NCBI GenBank assembly: GCA_958450365.1
Contig: CAUEEP010000724.1
Coordinates: 2,327,501-2,391,500, forward strand
Reading direction: 5' to 3'
Length of the DNA stretch: 64,000 nucleotides
Origin: Mesorhabditis belari
Lineage: Eukaryota; Nematoda; Chromadorea; Rhabditida; Rhabditidae
Numbering within the stretch: position 1 is the first letter of the stretch; each line of letters opens with the position of its first letter. Below, piece by piece: positions 24,456-54,052 of this stretch. A program made the translations under genes and the position numbers. The notes under the pieces were generated by a model. It saw nothing but the letters and a program-made list of their open reading frames with translations. It was not told the DNA's origin and searched no databases.

Positions 24456-25532
24456 CTATCGTGTATATTTTGGCGGGGAGAGTTTTGCCAGTTGCTTTAC
24501 GTGATATTCAGAATCAACTCCGAGCTAGGTTTAGTCTAAAATATCACACAAATGCACAGAAATATGCCAGCCCTGATTCAGCTTTGTTATTGTCTCAACG
24601 ATTGCCACAAAAACGTGGATTAATCTGAAAAAGCTATATAGGTAATAGATTTGCTTAATATAAGGTCCAAAACAAATTTACAACAACAAAACAACAATAA
24701 GGAAAGCTTTGGAAATCGCTTTTGCGAAGAGCAAAAGTTTTACCTAAGTTCGGGCTTAAACGATTCGCTCGCTAGGCTCTCTAGAGCTCTAGAGCCTAGC
24801 TAAAAGTTTAGAGCCTAGCGCCTGTCTTGGCCACTAACCACTTGACCACAATGACAAAATAAAATCAAACATACTCGTTGAAAAATCGAGCCAAACAACC
24901 GTTTTGTCTTAATAAGAATTGGTCCCTAGTCAGGCTCAGCCATTCACTTTACTCAGCCAACTGGCAGAACGACGATCATCACCTGGAAGTGTCACCGTTT
25001 CGTGCTTGAAACGGCTCTTCGAGTTTCTTGTTCACGTTTAGGAAAGAACAAGAACTTTCTCAAATTTGCTAGGAAGCTTTTGACATGTTGTGGTCGCGGC
25101 TCTCAATAAGAATTGGGGCCGCTTTGGAAACGATTTCAACCGTGTCTTCTCTTGAAGAGAATCTCTGCATCAGCAAACCGATTAGCCGATCGATTAGCCG
25201 CTTCGTTCCAGATCATTCGATGGATCAATCTCCTTTTTTTGCTCCTTTTTCAAGAATCCATATTGTCAAAGCTTCATCAATCTCTTTTGAGGTCAAGCGC
25301 ATCCGCCACCATCGCCACCACACCACCGTGGTGTCCGTCCGCGTCCGACGCTTCCATTTTTCGTGCATTTTGTTCAGCTCATTTGTTTGTTTGACGTGTC
25401 ATTGGACACAAGCTCGATCAGTACCTTGGGTACCTTGATCAAGGCTACCTTGTTAGAAAGCAATTTACAAAGAAAACGCCTTTGCTTTGATGTACACCCG
25501 AAAAAATCATGTCTCCATACTGATGGGCCATC

Positions 25533-25738
25533 CTTAGCAGCGCTAATATTACAGCCTTAGCAGAGCTAATATTACAGCCTTAGCAGCGCTAATATTACAG
25601 CCTTAGCAGAGCTAATATTACAGCGTTAGCAGCGCTAATATTACAGCCTTAGCAGTGCTAATATTACAGCCTTATCAGCGCTAATATTACAGCCTTAGCA
25701 GAGCTAATATTACAGCCTTAGCAGTGCTAATATTACAG
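25533..25738 (+). repeat. Minisatellite, 23 bp
   Basis: Unit GCGCTAATATTACAGCCTTA with GC/GA/GT variants, nine copies. Confidence 0.92.
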
Positions 25739-26573
25739 GTATTACGGTAGATATTCAGAATCAGCTACAAAATAGGCTAGATCTCACTTCGAGGGTAAAT
25801 AAACAACGATCCCTAGTCAGGCTCAGCCATTCACTTTGCACATTTACAAGTGAACTCTGGACTTAACAATAGTTAAGTTAACAATAGTTAAGGTAAAAAT
25901 AGTTAAGTTAACAATAGACAACAACAAGAACAATAGATTGTTCCCGGGGTTTTCCAGATTTGAGGCGTCTAATTTCAATGCTTGCTATGTGCTTCTTTGC
26001 GATTTATATTTCATTCTGTAAACTTTTCTTTTCCAGGCTGGCAACAGTTCGATGAACCTCCCCTCGCAAGGATCACAAGTAAACGAGCCGAGCACTCTCT
26101 GATTGCTTTCCCCACTGTGATATTCCGCTTCTCCACCTTTCAACACTTTCAACTATCCATTTCAACAACTCTTTTCAACACTTTCAACTATCCATTTTCA
26201 ATTCACCCATTCAAAACTCCATTCAATTTCAATTCACCCATTCAAAACTCCATTCATTTGCATTTCGTTTTGACTTTTCGAATCCAATTGTATTATGTTT
26301 TCAATTCAAAATCCAATTGTCCAAACATTCTAAAATTAATCCTATTTTATGGCCGACAAACAAGTGAATGATCACCATGATCACAGCTCAAAAAAACGTG
26401 CCAAACAGCTTTTTTTTTGTCCTGGAAAAATAACAGGTTCACTTGTTTGTGTAGAGAAAGAGGAGGATTATTTTGATGAGACCAAACACCGTTTATTGTC
26501 TAGTGGAAAAAAAATAGATAGGCTAGAAGATAGGAAAGTGATTTTTGATCGAATAGCTTACAAGATTCATTTC

Positions 26574-26655
26574 AAGATTCCTTAACGACTTACAAGATAC
26601 CTTAACGGCTTACAAGATCCCTTAACGACTTACAAGATCCCTTAACGATTCTAGA
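26574..26655 (+). repeat. Minisatellite, 20 bp
   Basis: Unit CGACTTACAAGATCCCTTAA, four copies. Confidence 0.85.
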
Positions 26656-27159
26656 AGTAAGATCTGTGGTAACTTGTAACTCTACACTTCTTGTAGAGTT
26701 ACAAGTTTACTAGGAAGCTTTGAGAAATGATGACTTATAGCATTAGCAAAAGATTGCAAAAGATTGCAAATTTTTGCAAATTTTTTCTAGTTTCTGAAAA
26801 GTTTATTGAATTAGAATTGAATTTATTTCGAAAACAGAAAAAGAAAAAAAGCCAAAACCTTAAAAAACCCGTTTTCCATGCATAATCGTTTCAGATCTCG
26901 AAAACGGTGGCAACTATTGATAAACGGTTTTCAGATTTGAAATCTCTAGCATTGAATTGATAAAAAAGACTTTAAAGTGTAATAGTAGATGTGATAAAAG
27001 GCTATAATTGAGAGATGAGTTACTTGATGTACTGTACTTTTCAAGAACACACTGTACTTTTCAAGATTTATGGGGATTTATGGAGCTCGCAGATCGCAGA
27101 TCGTCTAGTGCTCTCAAACTTCAACTCCTATGAAGAAAGCAATGCATAGGAGTTGGACT

Positions 27160-27665
27160 TTCTAGATTTCTAGATTGGATTTCTAGATTTCTAGATTAGA
27201 TTTCTAGATTATTTTTACATTTTACTAAATTTGAAATTCCAAAAAGATTACTATATCTTAATATTGAATACTTTGTATCTTTCTTTAAAACCTTAACTCT
27301 TCATCTAAAAAAATTGCGAATTTTCACCTTTTCCGAGAATTTTTTTACCTTTGTTTACTTGTTTGTACCTAGATTTTCTAGATCTCTAGATCTCTAGATC
27401 TCTAGATCTCTAGATCTCTAGATCTCTAGATCTCTAGATCTCTAGACTTCTAGATCTCTAGACTTCTAGATCTCTAGACTTCTAGATCTCTAGATTTCTA
27501 GATCTCTAGATTTCTAGATCTCTAGATTTCTAGATCTCTAGATTTCTAGATCTCTAGACTTCTAGATCTCTAGACTTCTAGATCTCTAGACTTCTAGATC
27601 TCTAGACTTCTAGATCTCTAGACTTCTAGATCTCTAGACTTCTAGATCTCTAGATTTCTAGCTTT
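27160..27665 (+). repeat. (TCTAGA)-rich array
   Basis: Units AGATCTC T (8 bp) and CTAGACTTCTAGATCT (16 bp), palindromic at the XbaI-like core TCTAGA. About 40 cores in total. Confidence 0.92.
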
Positions 27666-28100
27666 CCAGAACTGTAAATTAAACGAAAACCAGTATATCT
27701 TTATGTATATTCCCTCGTTTTGTCTTTCATTCAACCCTCCATTTGTGTTTCATTTTACAAACAAAAAAAAAAGAAAGATATTTATCCAAGTGAGGACAGT
27801 TTCTCCTACATAAAAAACAAAACAGAACACGAGAGGAAACCCGAAAAAACGCCAGGAAAACAGAAGGAATACAAAGAAATGAATAGAAAATGAATCAAAA
27901 AAGCGAAAAAACTTTTCACTTAAACGAATTATCGACAAATGTAGATAGATTTTCCGAAAGTTTTTCATAATAATAACGATTTTTTTGTGCCTTTTTTTGG
28001 ATGAACATTTGATTAGACGAGTTAAAAATACTGTTGAGTCGGAAAAAGACTATGAAAAGAGAGAGAAAACTTGGAAATTTGAAGGGGGTTCAAGTGTTTA

Positions 28101-28175
28101 CATGGCCGAGTGGGTTGGATGTTTGGTTAGAGGTCTAAGGGTCCTGGTTCGAGTCCTTGAGCGACGATTTTTTTC
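28101..28175 (+). tRNA. tRNA-Leu-like sequence, copy 1
   Basis: ATGGCCGAGTGGGTTGGATG with GGTTCGAGTCC about 45 bases on and a T-run soon after. No complementary acceptor ends seen. Confidence 0.4.
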
Positions 28176-28246
28176 GCAAAAATCCAGGGCCTGTTTTTGA
28201 CCATGAAAAGAGAGAAAAGCTAGAAATCTGAGCCGGTTTCAAATGT

Positions 28247-28318
28247 CTCCATGGCCGAGCGGGTTAGATCTTTGGCTAGAGTTCTAAGGATCCTGGTTCG
28301 AGTCCTTGAGCAGCCGAT
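28247..28318 (+). tRNA. tRNA-Leu-like sequence, copy 2
   Basis: ATGGCCGAGCGGGTTAGATC and GGTTCGAGTCCTTGAG, same layout as copy 1. Confidence 0.4.
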
Positions 28319-28398
28319 TTTTTCGCAAAAATGCATGACCTGTTTTTGACCATGAAAAGAGAGAAAAGCTGAAAATCTCGACCGGTTTCAAATGCCCC

Positions 28399-28466
28399 CA
28401 TGGCCGAGTCGGTTGGATCTTTGGCTAGTGTTCTAGGGGTCCTGGTTCGACTCCTATAGCGGTCAT
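28399..28466 (+). tRNA. tRNA-Leu-like sequence, copy 3
   Basis: ATGGCCGAGTCGGTTGGATC and GGTTCGACTCCTAT. More diverged, and it lacks the T-run of the other two. Confidence 0.35.
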
Positions 28467-29164
28467 CTGAACATCTGAACCAAGTTCAGCTGTCGGTAAG
28501 GTAGGTATTCAATTGTTTAAAGTTCTTCTAAATATTCGTTTTAGATCCCATTTTTCTTTTAAAACCCCTTCCAGGCCTAAAAACGGCTTTGAACCTCATC
28601 AACAGATATCCAAACAAAAAAAAAATCGAAAAATATCACATTCGCAAACGTGCCGATCATGAATTGATCGTCATTTTTTGGATTGAAGTAAAAAAATGAC
28701 TTGGAAATGGCACATTGCCGTGTTAGCTCAGCTTGTGGAGCACGGTCTAGATTCGGGAGAGAGAGAATTCCTGGAATTCGGTGATTCGGTGATTTAGGGG
28801 GAAATGTTAGTGAATCTAGACCGGCTGGGCGTAAAATTGGAATGCTTATGTACAGACATAAAAAGAAAGATAATAGATGAATCAAAAATCAAGATAGATA
28901 ATCGATAAATAAAGAAAATAAAGAAAAATTGGTCCCTTCTTCTTTTGTGAAACAGAGAACATCGAGAAGGGACAAAATACGGTAATCGAGGTGCAAAATA
29001 GGAATCGAAGGTGCAAACTTTAGCTAAGTTTAGCTTAGAAAACAGGCTGAGGATACGGTAAAAGAAATTTGATATAGAAAATGATGAATATTAGAGAAAG
29101 TATGATAGAAAAGTACGATAGAAAAGGTGCAAAATAGCCCGAACTACGGGGGAACTATCGTAGA

Positions 29165-30115
29165 AAGGGTGAAATGTAGAAAACGATTAGATAAATGATT
29201 GGAAACGATTGAGTACGATTGGATACGATTGGAAACGATTGGAAACGATTGAGTACGATTGGATACGATTGGAAACGATTGAGTACGATTGAATAAACGA
29301 TTGGATACGATTGGATACGATTGGAAACGATTGGAAACGATTGAGTACGATTGGATACGATTGGAAACGATTGGAAACGATTGAGTACGATTGAATAAAC
29401 GATTGGAAACAATTAGATAAATGATTGGAAACGATTGGAAACGATCGAATAAACGATTGAATACGATTAGATAAACGATTGGAAACAGTAATCAAATATT
29501 AAACGATCAAATAAACAATTGGAAGCGATTATATAAACGATTGAGTACGATTGAATAAACGATTGGAAACGATCAAGTTAACGATTGGAAACAATCATAT
29601 AAACGATTCGAAACGATTAGATAAACGATTGGAAACTGTAATCAAATATTAAACAAGCAAATAAACGATTAAACACGATTGAATCCGATTGAATCTGATT
29701 GAATCTGATTGAATCTGATTGAATACTATTAAATCCGATCAAATCCGATCAAATCCGATCAAATCCGATCAAATCCGATCAAATCCGATCAAATATTAAA
29801 CGATCAAATAAACAGCTCAGCAAAACAATTCTACAGGATTGCGGTAAAACAAAGCAAGTAAAAATTATCCAACAAATCGTTCAAAAAAGCTTTAACAGTT
29901 AGATAAACAATTATCAATGATCGTTTGAAGATTTCAATCTCCAAATGTAGAAAACGATTAGATAAACGATTGGAAACGATTGGAAACGATTGAGTACGAT
30001 TGAGTACGATTGAGTACGATTGAGTACGATTGGAAACGATCGAATAAACGATTGGAAGCGATTATATTAACGATTGAGTATTTGAGTATAACGATTGAGT
30101 ATACAATTCAATTGA
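29165..30115 (+). repeat. Long minisatellite, 10-bp base unit
   Basis: Unit ACGATTGGAA with GAGT and AATAA variants, broken at about 29830-29945 by 115 bp of other sequence. Produces false IVSNR-type frames on the minus strand. Confidence 0.92.
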
Positions 30116-30424
30116 AGTTTCAATTCAATAACAAAAAAAATTCTTAATATGGATGCACGGAGAGGCGTTTTTTTGCTGGCGGTTCATCAGTGTTTCCATT
30201 TGTTTCCACATTTGCATACAACATTTTATTCGTACGATTCACCAATTTCCCTCCACTTTGCACGTATGGAACCGTCTCGTCAACGTAGTGCGTTTGCTCT
30301 AACTGAAAGACGAAATTTCTATTCTAATTCAATAAACTTTTATATAAAGCCATAAGGTATCATAAAATACTGCGTCGAATGCATAGGTTTGGCCACCTCA
30401 GCCAGTACACCATCCCTTGTTAGT

Positions 30425-31170
30425 AGCCAGCTTACTGTCGCCAGGCTACTGCAGTCAGTCTACTGCAGTCAGTCTACTGCAGTCAGTCTACTGCAGTCAG
30501 TCTACTGTCGCCAGGCTACTGCAGTCAGTCTACTGTCGCCAGCTTACTGTCGCCAGCTTACTGTCGCCAGGCTACTGCAGTCAGTCTACTGCAGTCAGTC
30601 TACTGCAGTCAGTCTACTGTCGCCAGGCTACTGCAGTCAGTCTACTGTCGCCAGCTTACTGTCGCCAGCTTACTGTCGCCAGGCTACTGCAGTCAGTCTA
30701 CTGCAGTCAGTCTACTGCAGTCAGTCTACTGTCGCCAGGCTACTGCAGTCAGTCTACTGTCGCCAGCTTACTGTCGCCAGCTTACTGTCGCCAGGCTACT
30801 GCAGTCAGTCTACTGCAGTCAGTCTACTGCAGTCAGTCTACTGTCGCCAGGCTACTGCAGTCAGTCTACTGTCGCCAGCTTACTGTCGCCAGCTTACTGT
30901 CGCCAGGCTACTGCAGTCAGTCTACTGCAGTCAGTCTACTGCAGTCAGTCTACTGCAGTCAGTCTACTGCAGTCAGTCTACTGTCGCCAGGCTACTGCAG
31001 TCAGTCTACTGTAGCCTGACTACTGTAGCCTGACTACTGTAGCCTGACTACTGTACTTGTTCTAGTTACTGTACTCGGGTTACTGTAGCCTAGTTGCAGT
31101 AGGCTGGTTACGGTAGCTTGGTTATCGTACTCTAGTTACTGTACTCGGGAACCTTAGTCAGCAAAGCTTA
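30425..31170 (+). repeat. Higher-order minisatellite, 14-bp modules
   Basis: Modules CTACTGCAGTCAGT (call A), CTACTGTCGCCAGG (B) and TTACTGTCGCCAGC (C). The order repeats as a block of about 120 bp at least four times, then decays to TTACTGTAGCCT types. Downstream of the CREB3-like stop. Confidence 0.92.
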
Positions 31171-31267
31171 GATTACTGTAGCTAGGTTCACTGTTCAATC
31201 AAATTGCTTCAACTTCAAAGAGATTCTCTGTATTTTTGCCAAAACTAACTACAAGCGATTGTTCTAA

Positions 31268-48091
<16,824 letters not shown>

Positions 48092-48803
48092 GATGTGGCT
48101 GGGAGGAAAGCCTTTTGAGCTCGCGTTTATCGTGGGGAACAACCTCAGCACTTCCCCTAGAACCTTGCATATTAAACTATTAGATAATGGCTACGTAAAT
48201 AGTGAAAGATTTGAAATTTGAATATTCTTAATCCAAAAAAAACAGCAAAAAACAATGAAAACGAAAAATATTAATATAAAAAATCGTAAATGAAAAAGTA
48301 AATCAAATTCAGCAAATCCAGCAAATCAAATACGATAAATTTCGATTCAAAAATGAAATAATATTTTATTTAATTGATTTTCCTATATGTTTATATGTTA
48401 ATTTTTATATTATATCTAAAATTTCGATGAATTTCGATAAATTTCGATAAAATTTCTTTAAAATCCACTTATCTAACTATCAGATTTGTTTTTTTCGCAA
48501 AATTTCACTGAGAAAAGCTTTAGTTGATTGATAAAAAGCAAAAATGATAAAAAAATGATAAAAAGACTCTATAAGATATCATTTTTAAAAGCTTAAATTA
48601 TTAAAAAAACTAAAATAATGCTTAAAAACAATAGCAAAAAGTTCGAAAATTGGAAAATCGAAATTTTTTTTGTAAAAGCTTTCAATTGGTCGCTCAAAAG
48701 CGATCATTAGCCGGATAGAATCGGCTATTTTTTGTGTTTATTTGAAAAACTAGATAATAATAACTAGATAACTAGATAACTAGATAGCTAGATAATAATA
48801 TTG

Positions 48804-49408
48804 TATACTCTCTAATAGTACTGCACCTAGAGCGTCGCCAGGGCTCACGTCGCCTAAATTGCTCGAAATCTCGAGAACCACTTATCAGAATCTATCAATG
48901 TGGGGTTGGAAAATGTAGCTGACGATTAGATCTAGTGGGGGATTAGACTCTTGAACTTCTGGGAAAACTTTGGAAGCCGTAAATAGTCACCAACTCGGCT
49001 CACCGGGGTGCTAAGGCCATAGTTTGAGCTCTCGAGTTAAAGGGTCTCCTCGCCTCCTGCGCCTTCTCCAAGGTCCCTGTAACAATACCGTAATAATCTT
49101 AATCCTCCAAAGCAATATCGGCACCATCCCTGATACCCTCCGACATCTATACTCGACGCGACGTTAGTCCCGCCGAGCTGGACGGACGCCAGGACGCACT
49201 AGCACTCGGTCACCCGGCAGCGTCGCTTAAATTCCTCGAAGTGTCAAGAACCGCTTATCAGAACCTATCGATGTGGGGTCGGAAAATGTAGCTGACGATG
49301 AGATCTAGTGGGGGATTTGAGTCTTGAGCTTCTGGGAAAACTTTGGAAGCCGTAAATAGTCATCAACTCGGCTCAGCGCGGTGCACTACTATTAGAGAAA
49401 ATACGGTA
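48804..49408. mobile_element. Composite MITE with two direct body copies
   Basis: Left end ACTCTCTAATAGTACTGCAC, right end GTGCACTACTATTAGAGAAA followed by ATACGGTA. The bodies at about 48830-49010 and 49205-49385 are direct copies (GACGATTAGATCTAGTGGGG type) separated by about 190 bp of different, GC-richer sequence. A further fragment lies at about 49530-49625. Confidence 0.75.
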
Positions 49409-51359
49409 TCAGGTTGGTCGGAAAGTTTTGTCTTCGCAAGCAGAGTGGTAATTGTGGCAGCCAAACTTTCTAGAGAAAGTAGCATTTATTATATACTATT
49501 TGAAAGCTCTAATTCTCAACATCATTAATCCATCGTTGAGCTTCTTTGAGAAATTGAGCTTCTGCAAAAGCTTCAAAACCGTAAAATAGTCATCAATTCG
49601 GCTCGGGGTGCACTACTATTAGAGAGAATAATAAAAATATCTAGATATATCAAAAAAATAGAGATTTTAAGTCTAATTAGCTGGGAATGGGCCTGATGAG
49701 GAGCAGAGAAGCGGCGAAAAATCGATAGCATTGCTTCAATGAAATGCGGGGCTTTGTATGACAAAATTTTGTTTTTTATTAGGAATTGAATGAAAATTTG
49801 TATATTTATATGTATATTTATTCAAATTTCAACGAAAAACAGCTAAAATTTTAGCCAACCAAGCCAACGAAGGTCCAGAACTTTAGCTTAAAGTTAAGTA
49901 AAGTTTTTAATCAATGTTTTTAGCTTTACTTTATTTTTACAAATCTAGAAATGTAAATGTATTAAGGGATTAGATGTATTAGATGCATTAGATGCATTAA
50001 AAGGCATATGGAAAGATTTGGAAGGTTAGTTAAGCTGCTGTGAAGTGTCAAAGGTGAACTTGCAAAGAAATGAGAACTTGGAGAATTCTTGAAACAAGTT
50101 GTAAGGGAAATCAGTTTCCTGACGGCTTAAAATTAGAAAATAAGGTAAAAGGATGGATAGCGATAAGAATAGCGAAAAAAAACCGAGCTTATTGCATTGA
50201 ATTTAGTATATAAAGTGGTATAGATAATCTCTAGATGTGAAAAAAGGAGAGAGAGGAATCATTGTCAAGTCAAGGTGTGAAAAGAGGAAAGAGGAATGAT
50301 TTGACTTTTGCTGAATAGAACGTCCAGCAGTCTACCCCAGCAGACTGTCCAATAAAGCAATCATTTGTGGGGAGGCTGAGGAAAAGAAGAGAAGGGGGAA
50401 CTGCCCGGAGCCAAGCCAAAAAAAGGGGCGTGGCTTTGTGCCCTTTTCTCGCAGTGCTGACGCGTCGCTCCGTTCGACATCAATAGACGCCTCTTTTACG
50501 TCTCTTTTACGTCTCTTTGCCTCTTTTGCTCTTTTCTGAAATGAAAAGTAAACAAAAAACCTTTTGCACTTAATAAAGATGAGTAATCGATGGATAAAAT
50601 TAGAATCCTTGTGGTCTTCCTTGTTATCTTCCTCGTTGTTCACTTAACTTCATTGTCAAATGTTTGTTTGTCAATGTCAATGTCAAGGGCAATGTCAACG
50701 TCAATGCCAATGTCAACGTCAATGCCAATGTCAATATCAATGCCAACGTCAACATCAATGTCAATGCTTGTCCATTTGTGGATGCCTAACAATCCACTCT
50801 TGGACACCATTTTATAACTAATTGAGAAATATTTAACTAGAAAAAAATAGCAAAATAAGTGAACTAAACTTTTAAAATAACAAAACAATAATCAATGAAG
50901 CTTCCTGAACGCTGAATCATTTGAAAAACTCGATCGTCCATGCTTAAAACGTGATTTTCGATGAGTTTTTCATCTACAGCTTGCCAGCTCTACATCTACA
51001 GCTTGCTACAGCTTGCCAGCTTGCTGCCAGCTCTACATCTACAGCTTGCCAGCTTGCTGTCAGCTCTATATCTACAGCTTGCCAGCTTGCCAGCTCTACA
51101 TCTACAGCTTGCCAGCTTGCTGCCAGCTCTATATCTACAGCTTGCCAGCTTGCTGCCAGCTCTATATCTACAGCTTGCCAGCTTGCTGCCAGCTCTATAT
51201 CTACAGCTTGCCAGCTTGCCAGCTCTACATCTACAGCTTGCCAGCTTGCCAGCTCTACATCTACAGCTTGCCAGCTTGCTGCCAGCTCTATATCTACAGC
51301 TTGCCAGCTTGCCAGCTCTACATCTACAGCTTGCTACAGCTTCTTTCTTTCTTCATTTA

Positions 51360-51700
51360 TTGAATTGATTTCTTTGTAAATGTTTTCTTGTGGATTCAAA
51401 TCGGGCGAATTAGCTGAATAAGCCGAATTGGTGAATTACCCAAAAGTGCAATTGCTTCCTTTGTAAACATCCCATAATGCTGAAACGGAACATTATCTTG
51501 CATAAAGACCAGATTTTGATGCTGGTTTTGACACCAAAATCGAAGAATGAAGAAGAAGAAGGATTGAATTCATTTTCTTCAAAACGAATAGAGAACGCCG
51601 CATAGAATAACGAACGCATTAACGAGTCCTCTTTCAGAAAATACATCAGTAGCAATCTTCTTGTGAAGAAAGAAGCTAGGGTGGGCATTTTAAAGCCTCA
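51360..51700 (-). pseudogene. Tc1/mariner-type transposase remnant
   Basis: One frame reads FMQDNVPFQHYGMFTKEAIA and a shifted frame gives SPDLNPQEN, which match the second and third catalytic motifs of Tc1/mariner transposases (QDNAP-H..., SPDLNPIE). Two frames are needed, so it is a dead fragment. No terminal repeats were found around it; minisatellites lie on both sides. Confidence 0.6.
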
Positions 51701-52956
51701 CTCAATTACCGTAATCTGCCATAAACGAAAACAGACCAAAAGCAGACCGAAAGCAGAAGCAGATAAACTGATTTTGGTTCGATAGCTCAGAGCTACGCTG
51801 GCTGACTCAGAGCTACGCTGGCTGGCTCAGAGCTACGCTGGCTGGCTCAGAGCTACGCTGGCTGGCTCAGAGCTACGCTGGCTGGCTCAGAGCTACGCTG
51901 GCTGGCTCAGAGCTACGCTGGCTGGCTCAGAGCTAGGCTGGCTCAGAGCTACGATACTTTAGAGCTCTTAGATACGGTGTTAAATAGTGATCCGACTAAC
52001 TGTTACCGTAATCCGAATCATCACTATAGCGTAAATACCTCTGCAAAATCGAAATTCGTTTCGTAGGCTCAGCTGAGCAAATTTCTCTTTTTCTCTTACG
52101 AAATACATTTTGTTGCAATTGCATCATGGCTTTCTCGTTTCAAAAGCTCACGATAAATGGAAAAGGTTACTGTAAAAGATTAATAGAGTGGATTACTGTA
52201 GCATCTAACTAAACTCGATCTACTTTTTTCGCGTTTATGTAGAAAAAAATCCGCCAGTATCGCCCAGTAAAGCGAAATTTTGAAATTTCTGTAAAAATTT
52301 GAGATTCCGTGCTTTCGAGAGATGTGCCTGGGCACTTTATAAACGAAAAATGATCTTTATAAACGTGCACACAAAAGTTATCGGTTTTGAGAGCGAAACT
52401 TTCGACTACGCTGAAAACGAGCCGCCGAAAGTTGGTCGCTGAGAGCTGAGTTGGTCGCTGAGAGCTGAGTTGGTCGCTGAGAGCTGAGTTGGTCGCTGAG
52501 AGCTGAGTTGATCGCTGCGAGCTGCGTTGATCGTTGCGAGCTGAGTTGATCGTTGCGAGCTGAGTTGATCGTTGCGAGCTGAGTTGATCGTTGCGAGCTG
52601 AGTTGATCGTTGCGAGCTGAGTTGATCGTTGCGAGCTGCGTTGATCGTTGTGAGCTGCGTTGATCGTTGTGAGCTGCGTTGATCGTTGTGAGCTGCGTTG
52701 ATCGTTGTGAGCTGCGTTGATCGTTGTGAGCTGCGTTGATCGTTGCGAGTCTTGTAAAAGTGCGATTTTCAAAAATCGAGTCAGACGGATTTCGATAATT
52801 TCTTCACCATTCGATTCAGCACAACTTTCTGCGTCGAATGGATACACGAACGTGAAATTCTGACAGAGATACACCCGATTTTTGCCCTCTCATTTGCTCA
52901 GAATCTCATCTCCATCATTTTCTCCATCTCCAATATTGAATATTTCGCAATGTCTT

Positions 52957-53900
52957 TTATCTAGATTAGATTCTGGATCTAAATTTGGTCAAGTTTCAAC
53001 AATTATATAATAATATAATAATCAAATAATCTAATAGTCAATCTTCAATTGTAAAAGACGAACTTTCGTGAGGGGATAATGCTCGGGGAGGACGATGCAT
53101 TTTGGCATCGATGCACGATGCAGAAATGTGTTTTCTATAGGATTTTGTTGAATAACCAGACGCAGAAAAATGTGCTGAATCCAAAAATAAAAGAATTTTT
53201 GAAATCCCTTGAAAATGTTTCCAGGGAAATGGTCAAAACAGGAACAAAAAGAACATTTGATTTTTGAGCAAGAGAGTCAAAGTTCCGAGGAGCTTATGGA
53301 CTCGGATGCGATGACATTTTTAAATTTAGAGTGACTGAATCTGTGAAAAGTTATGCAAAATTTTGTACGAAGGCAAGCTGTCAATATAATTGTATTGGTG
53401 GGTATCTAGCTGTGATAGTTGTTCAACTCAGACTCACCGGGTGTCGTTGTCGTCAGATCCGGTGTTGCCGTGGCTAGATTGGGTGTGGTTGTCGTAAATT
53501 CCGTTGTTCTCGTTGGATCGGCTTTTGTCGATGTTGTTGCCTCTTCTGGAACAAGATTTTAATAAACAAATTTTTAAAAAATCGAGTCTTAGTGATTTTA
53601 CTTTGTGAAATTTCAGCCATACTTTATTGTCGGAGCAAAATCTTGGAAACAAAAGCCTAAAACAAAAATGTAAACAGCAAGTTTTATTCTACGAGTTTTT
53701 CTCTATCTTTTGATACCAAAAGCATAAAAATTGATAAACCCTATAAAAAGTTATGCTGGAGTTTCTTTGCACAGTCCTCCTTTTGCACAGTCGCTTCTCC
53801 TCGTCAACACGAGCGGTCAACACGAGCGGCGGGTATTTGCGCGTGCGCTCATCGACAACTGAATAGCAAAATGGTTAGATTGTCTAGTTAAATTGGTAGA
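52957..53900 (-). pseudogene. Broken duplicate of CREB3-like exon 7 and its flanks
   Basis: 52957-53095 closely copies 39340-39485 (intron plus the 3' end of the exon), and about 53760-53900 copies the other part of that exon with its acceptor (GCGGGTATTTGCGCGTGCGC and the flanking AGCAAAATGGTTAGATTGTC). About 660 bp of unrelated sequence separates the halves. The second half has an internal GTCAACACGAGCG duplication that breaks the frame. It is about 13 kb from the original, in the same orientation, outside the gene on its 5' side. Confidence 0.8.
53439..53549 (-). CDS. Thr-rich (mucin-like) exon, unknown gene
   Basis: Acceptor GTTCCAG, then EATTSTKADPTRTTEFTTTT, PNLATATPDLTTTTP, donor GTGAGT. 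The Thr/Pro composition suits an O-glycosylated extracellular linker. It lies inside the segment that splits the duplicated CREB3-like exon. No partner exon was identified. Confidence 0.4.
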
Positions 53901-54052
53901 AATTTGTAGATAATCGGTAATGTCTGTCTGATGATGTCTGATGATGTCAACGCGTTTCCCAAACGTTTTCAGGCCTGTCTGAATGCCGATGGGGGCAAAT
54001 TTGAATCTAATTGTTCATTTGTTACTGTTATATGTTGAATAAAGATATTTAA

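Larger units (their letters stand above)
28051..28480 (+). repeat. Three tandem copies of a unit of about 150 bp, each with a tRNA-Leu-like sequence
   Basis: Each unit has AAGAGAGAAAAC/GCT, then CATGGCCGAGTGGGTTGGAT (A box of a class II tRNA), CTAAGGGTCCTGGTTCGAGT (B box) and a GATTTTTTTCGCAAAAATCC-like tail followed by CCTGTTTTTGACCATG. Boxes start near 28101, 28247 and 28399. The third copy is the most diverged. Confidence 0.7.
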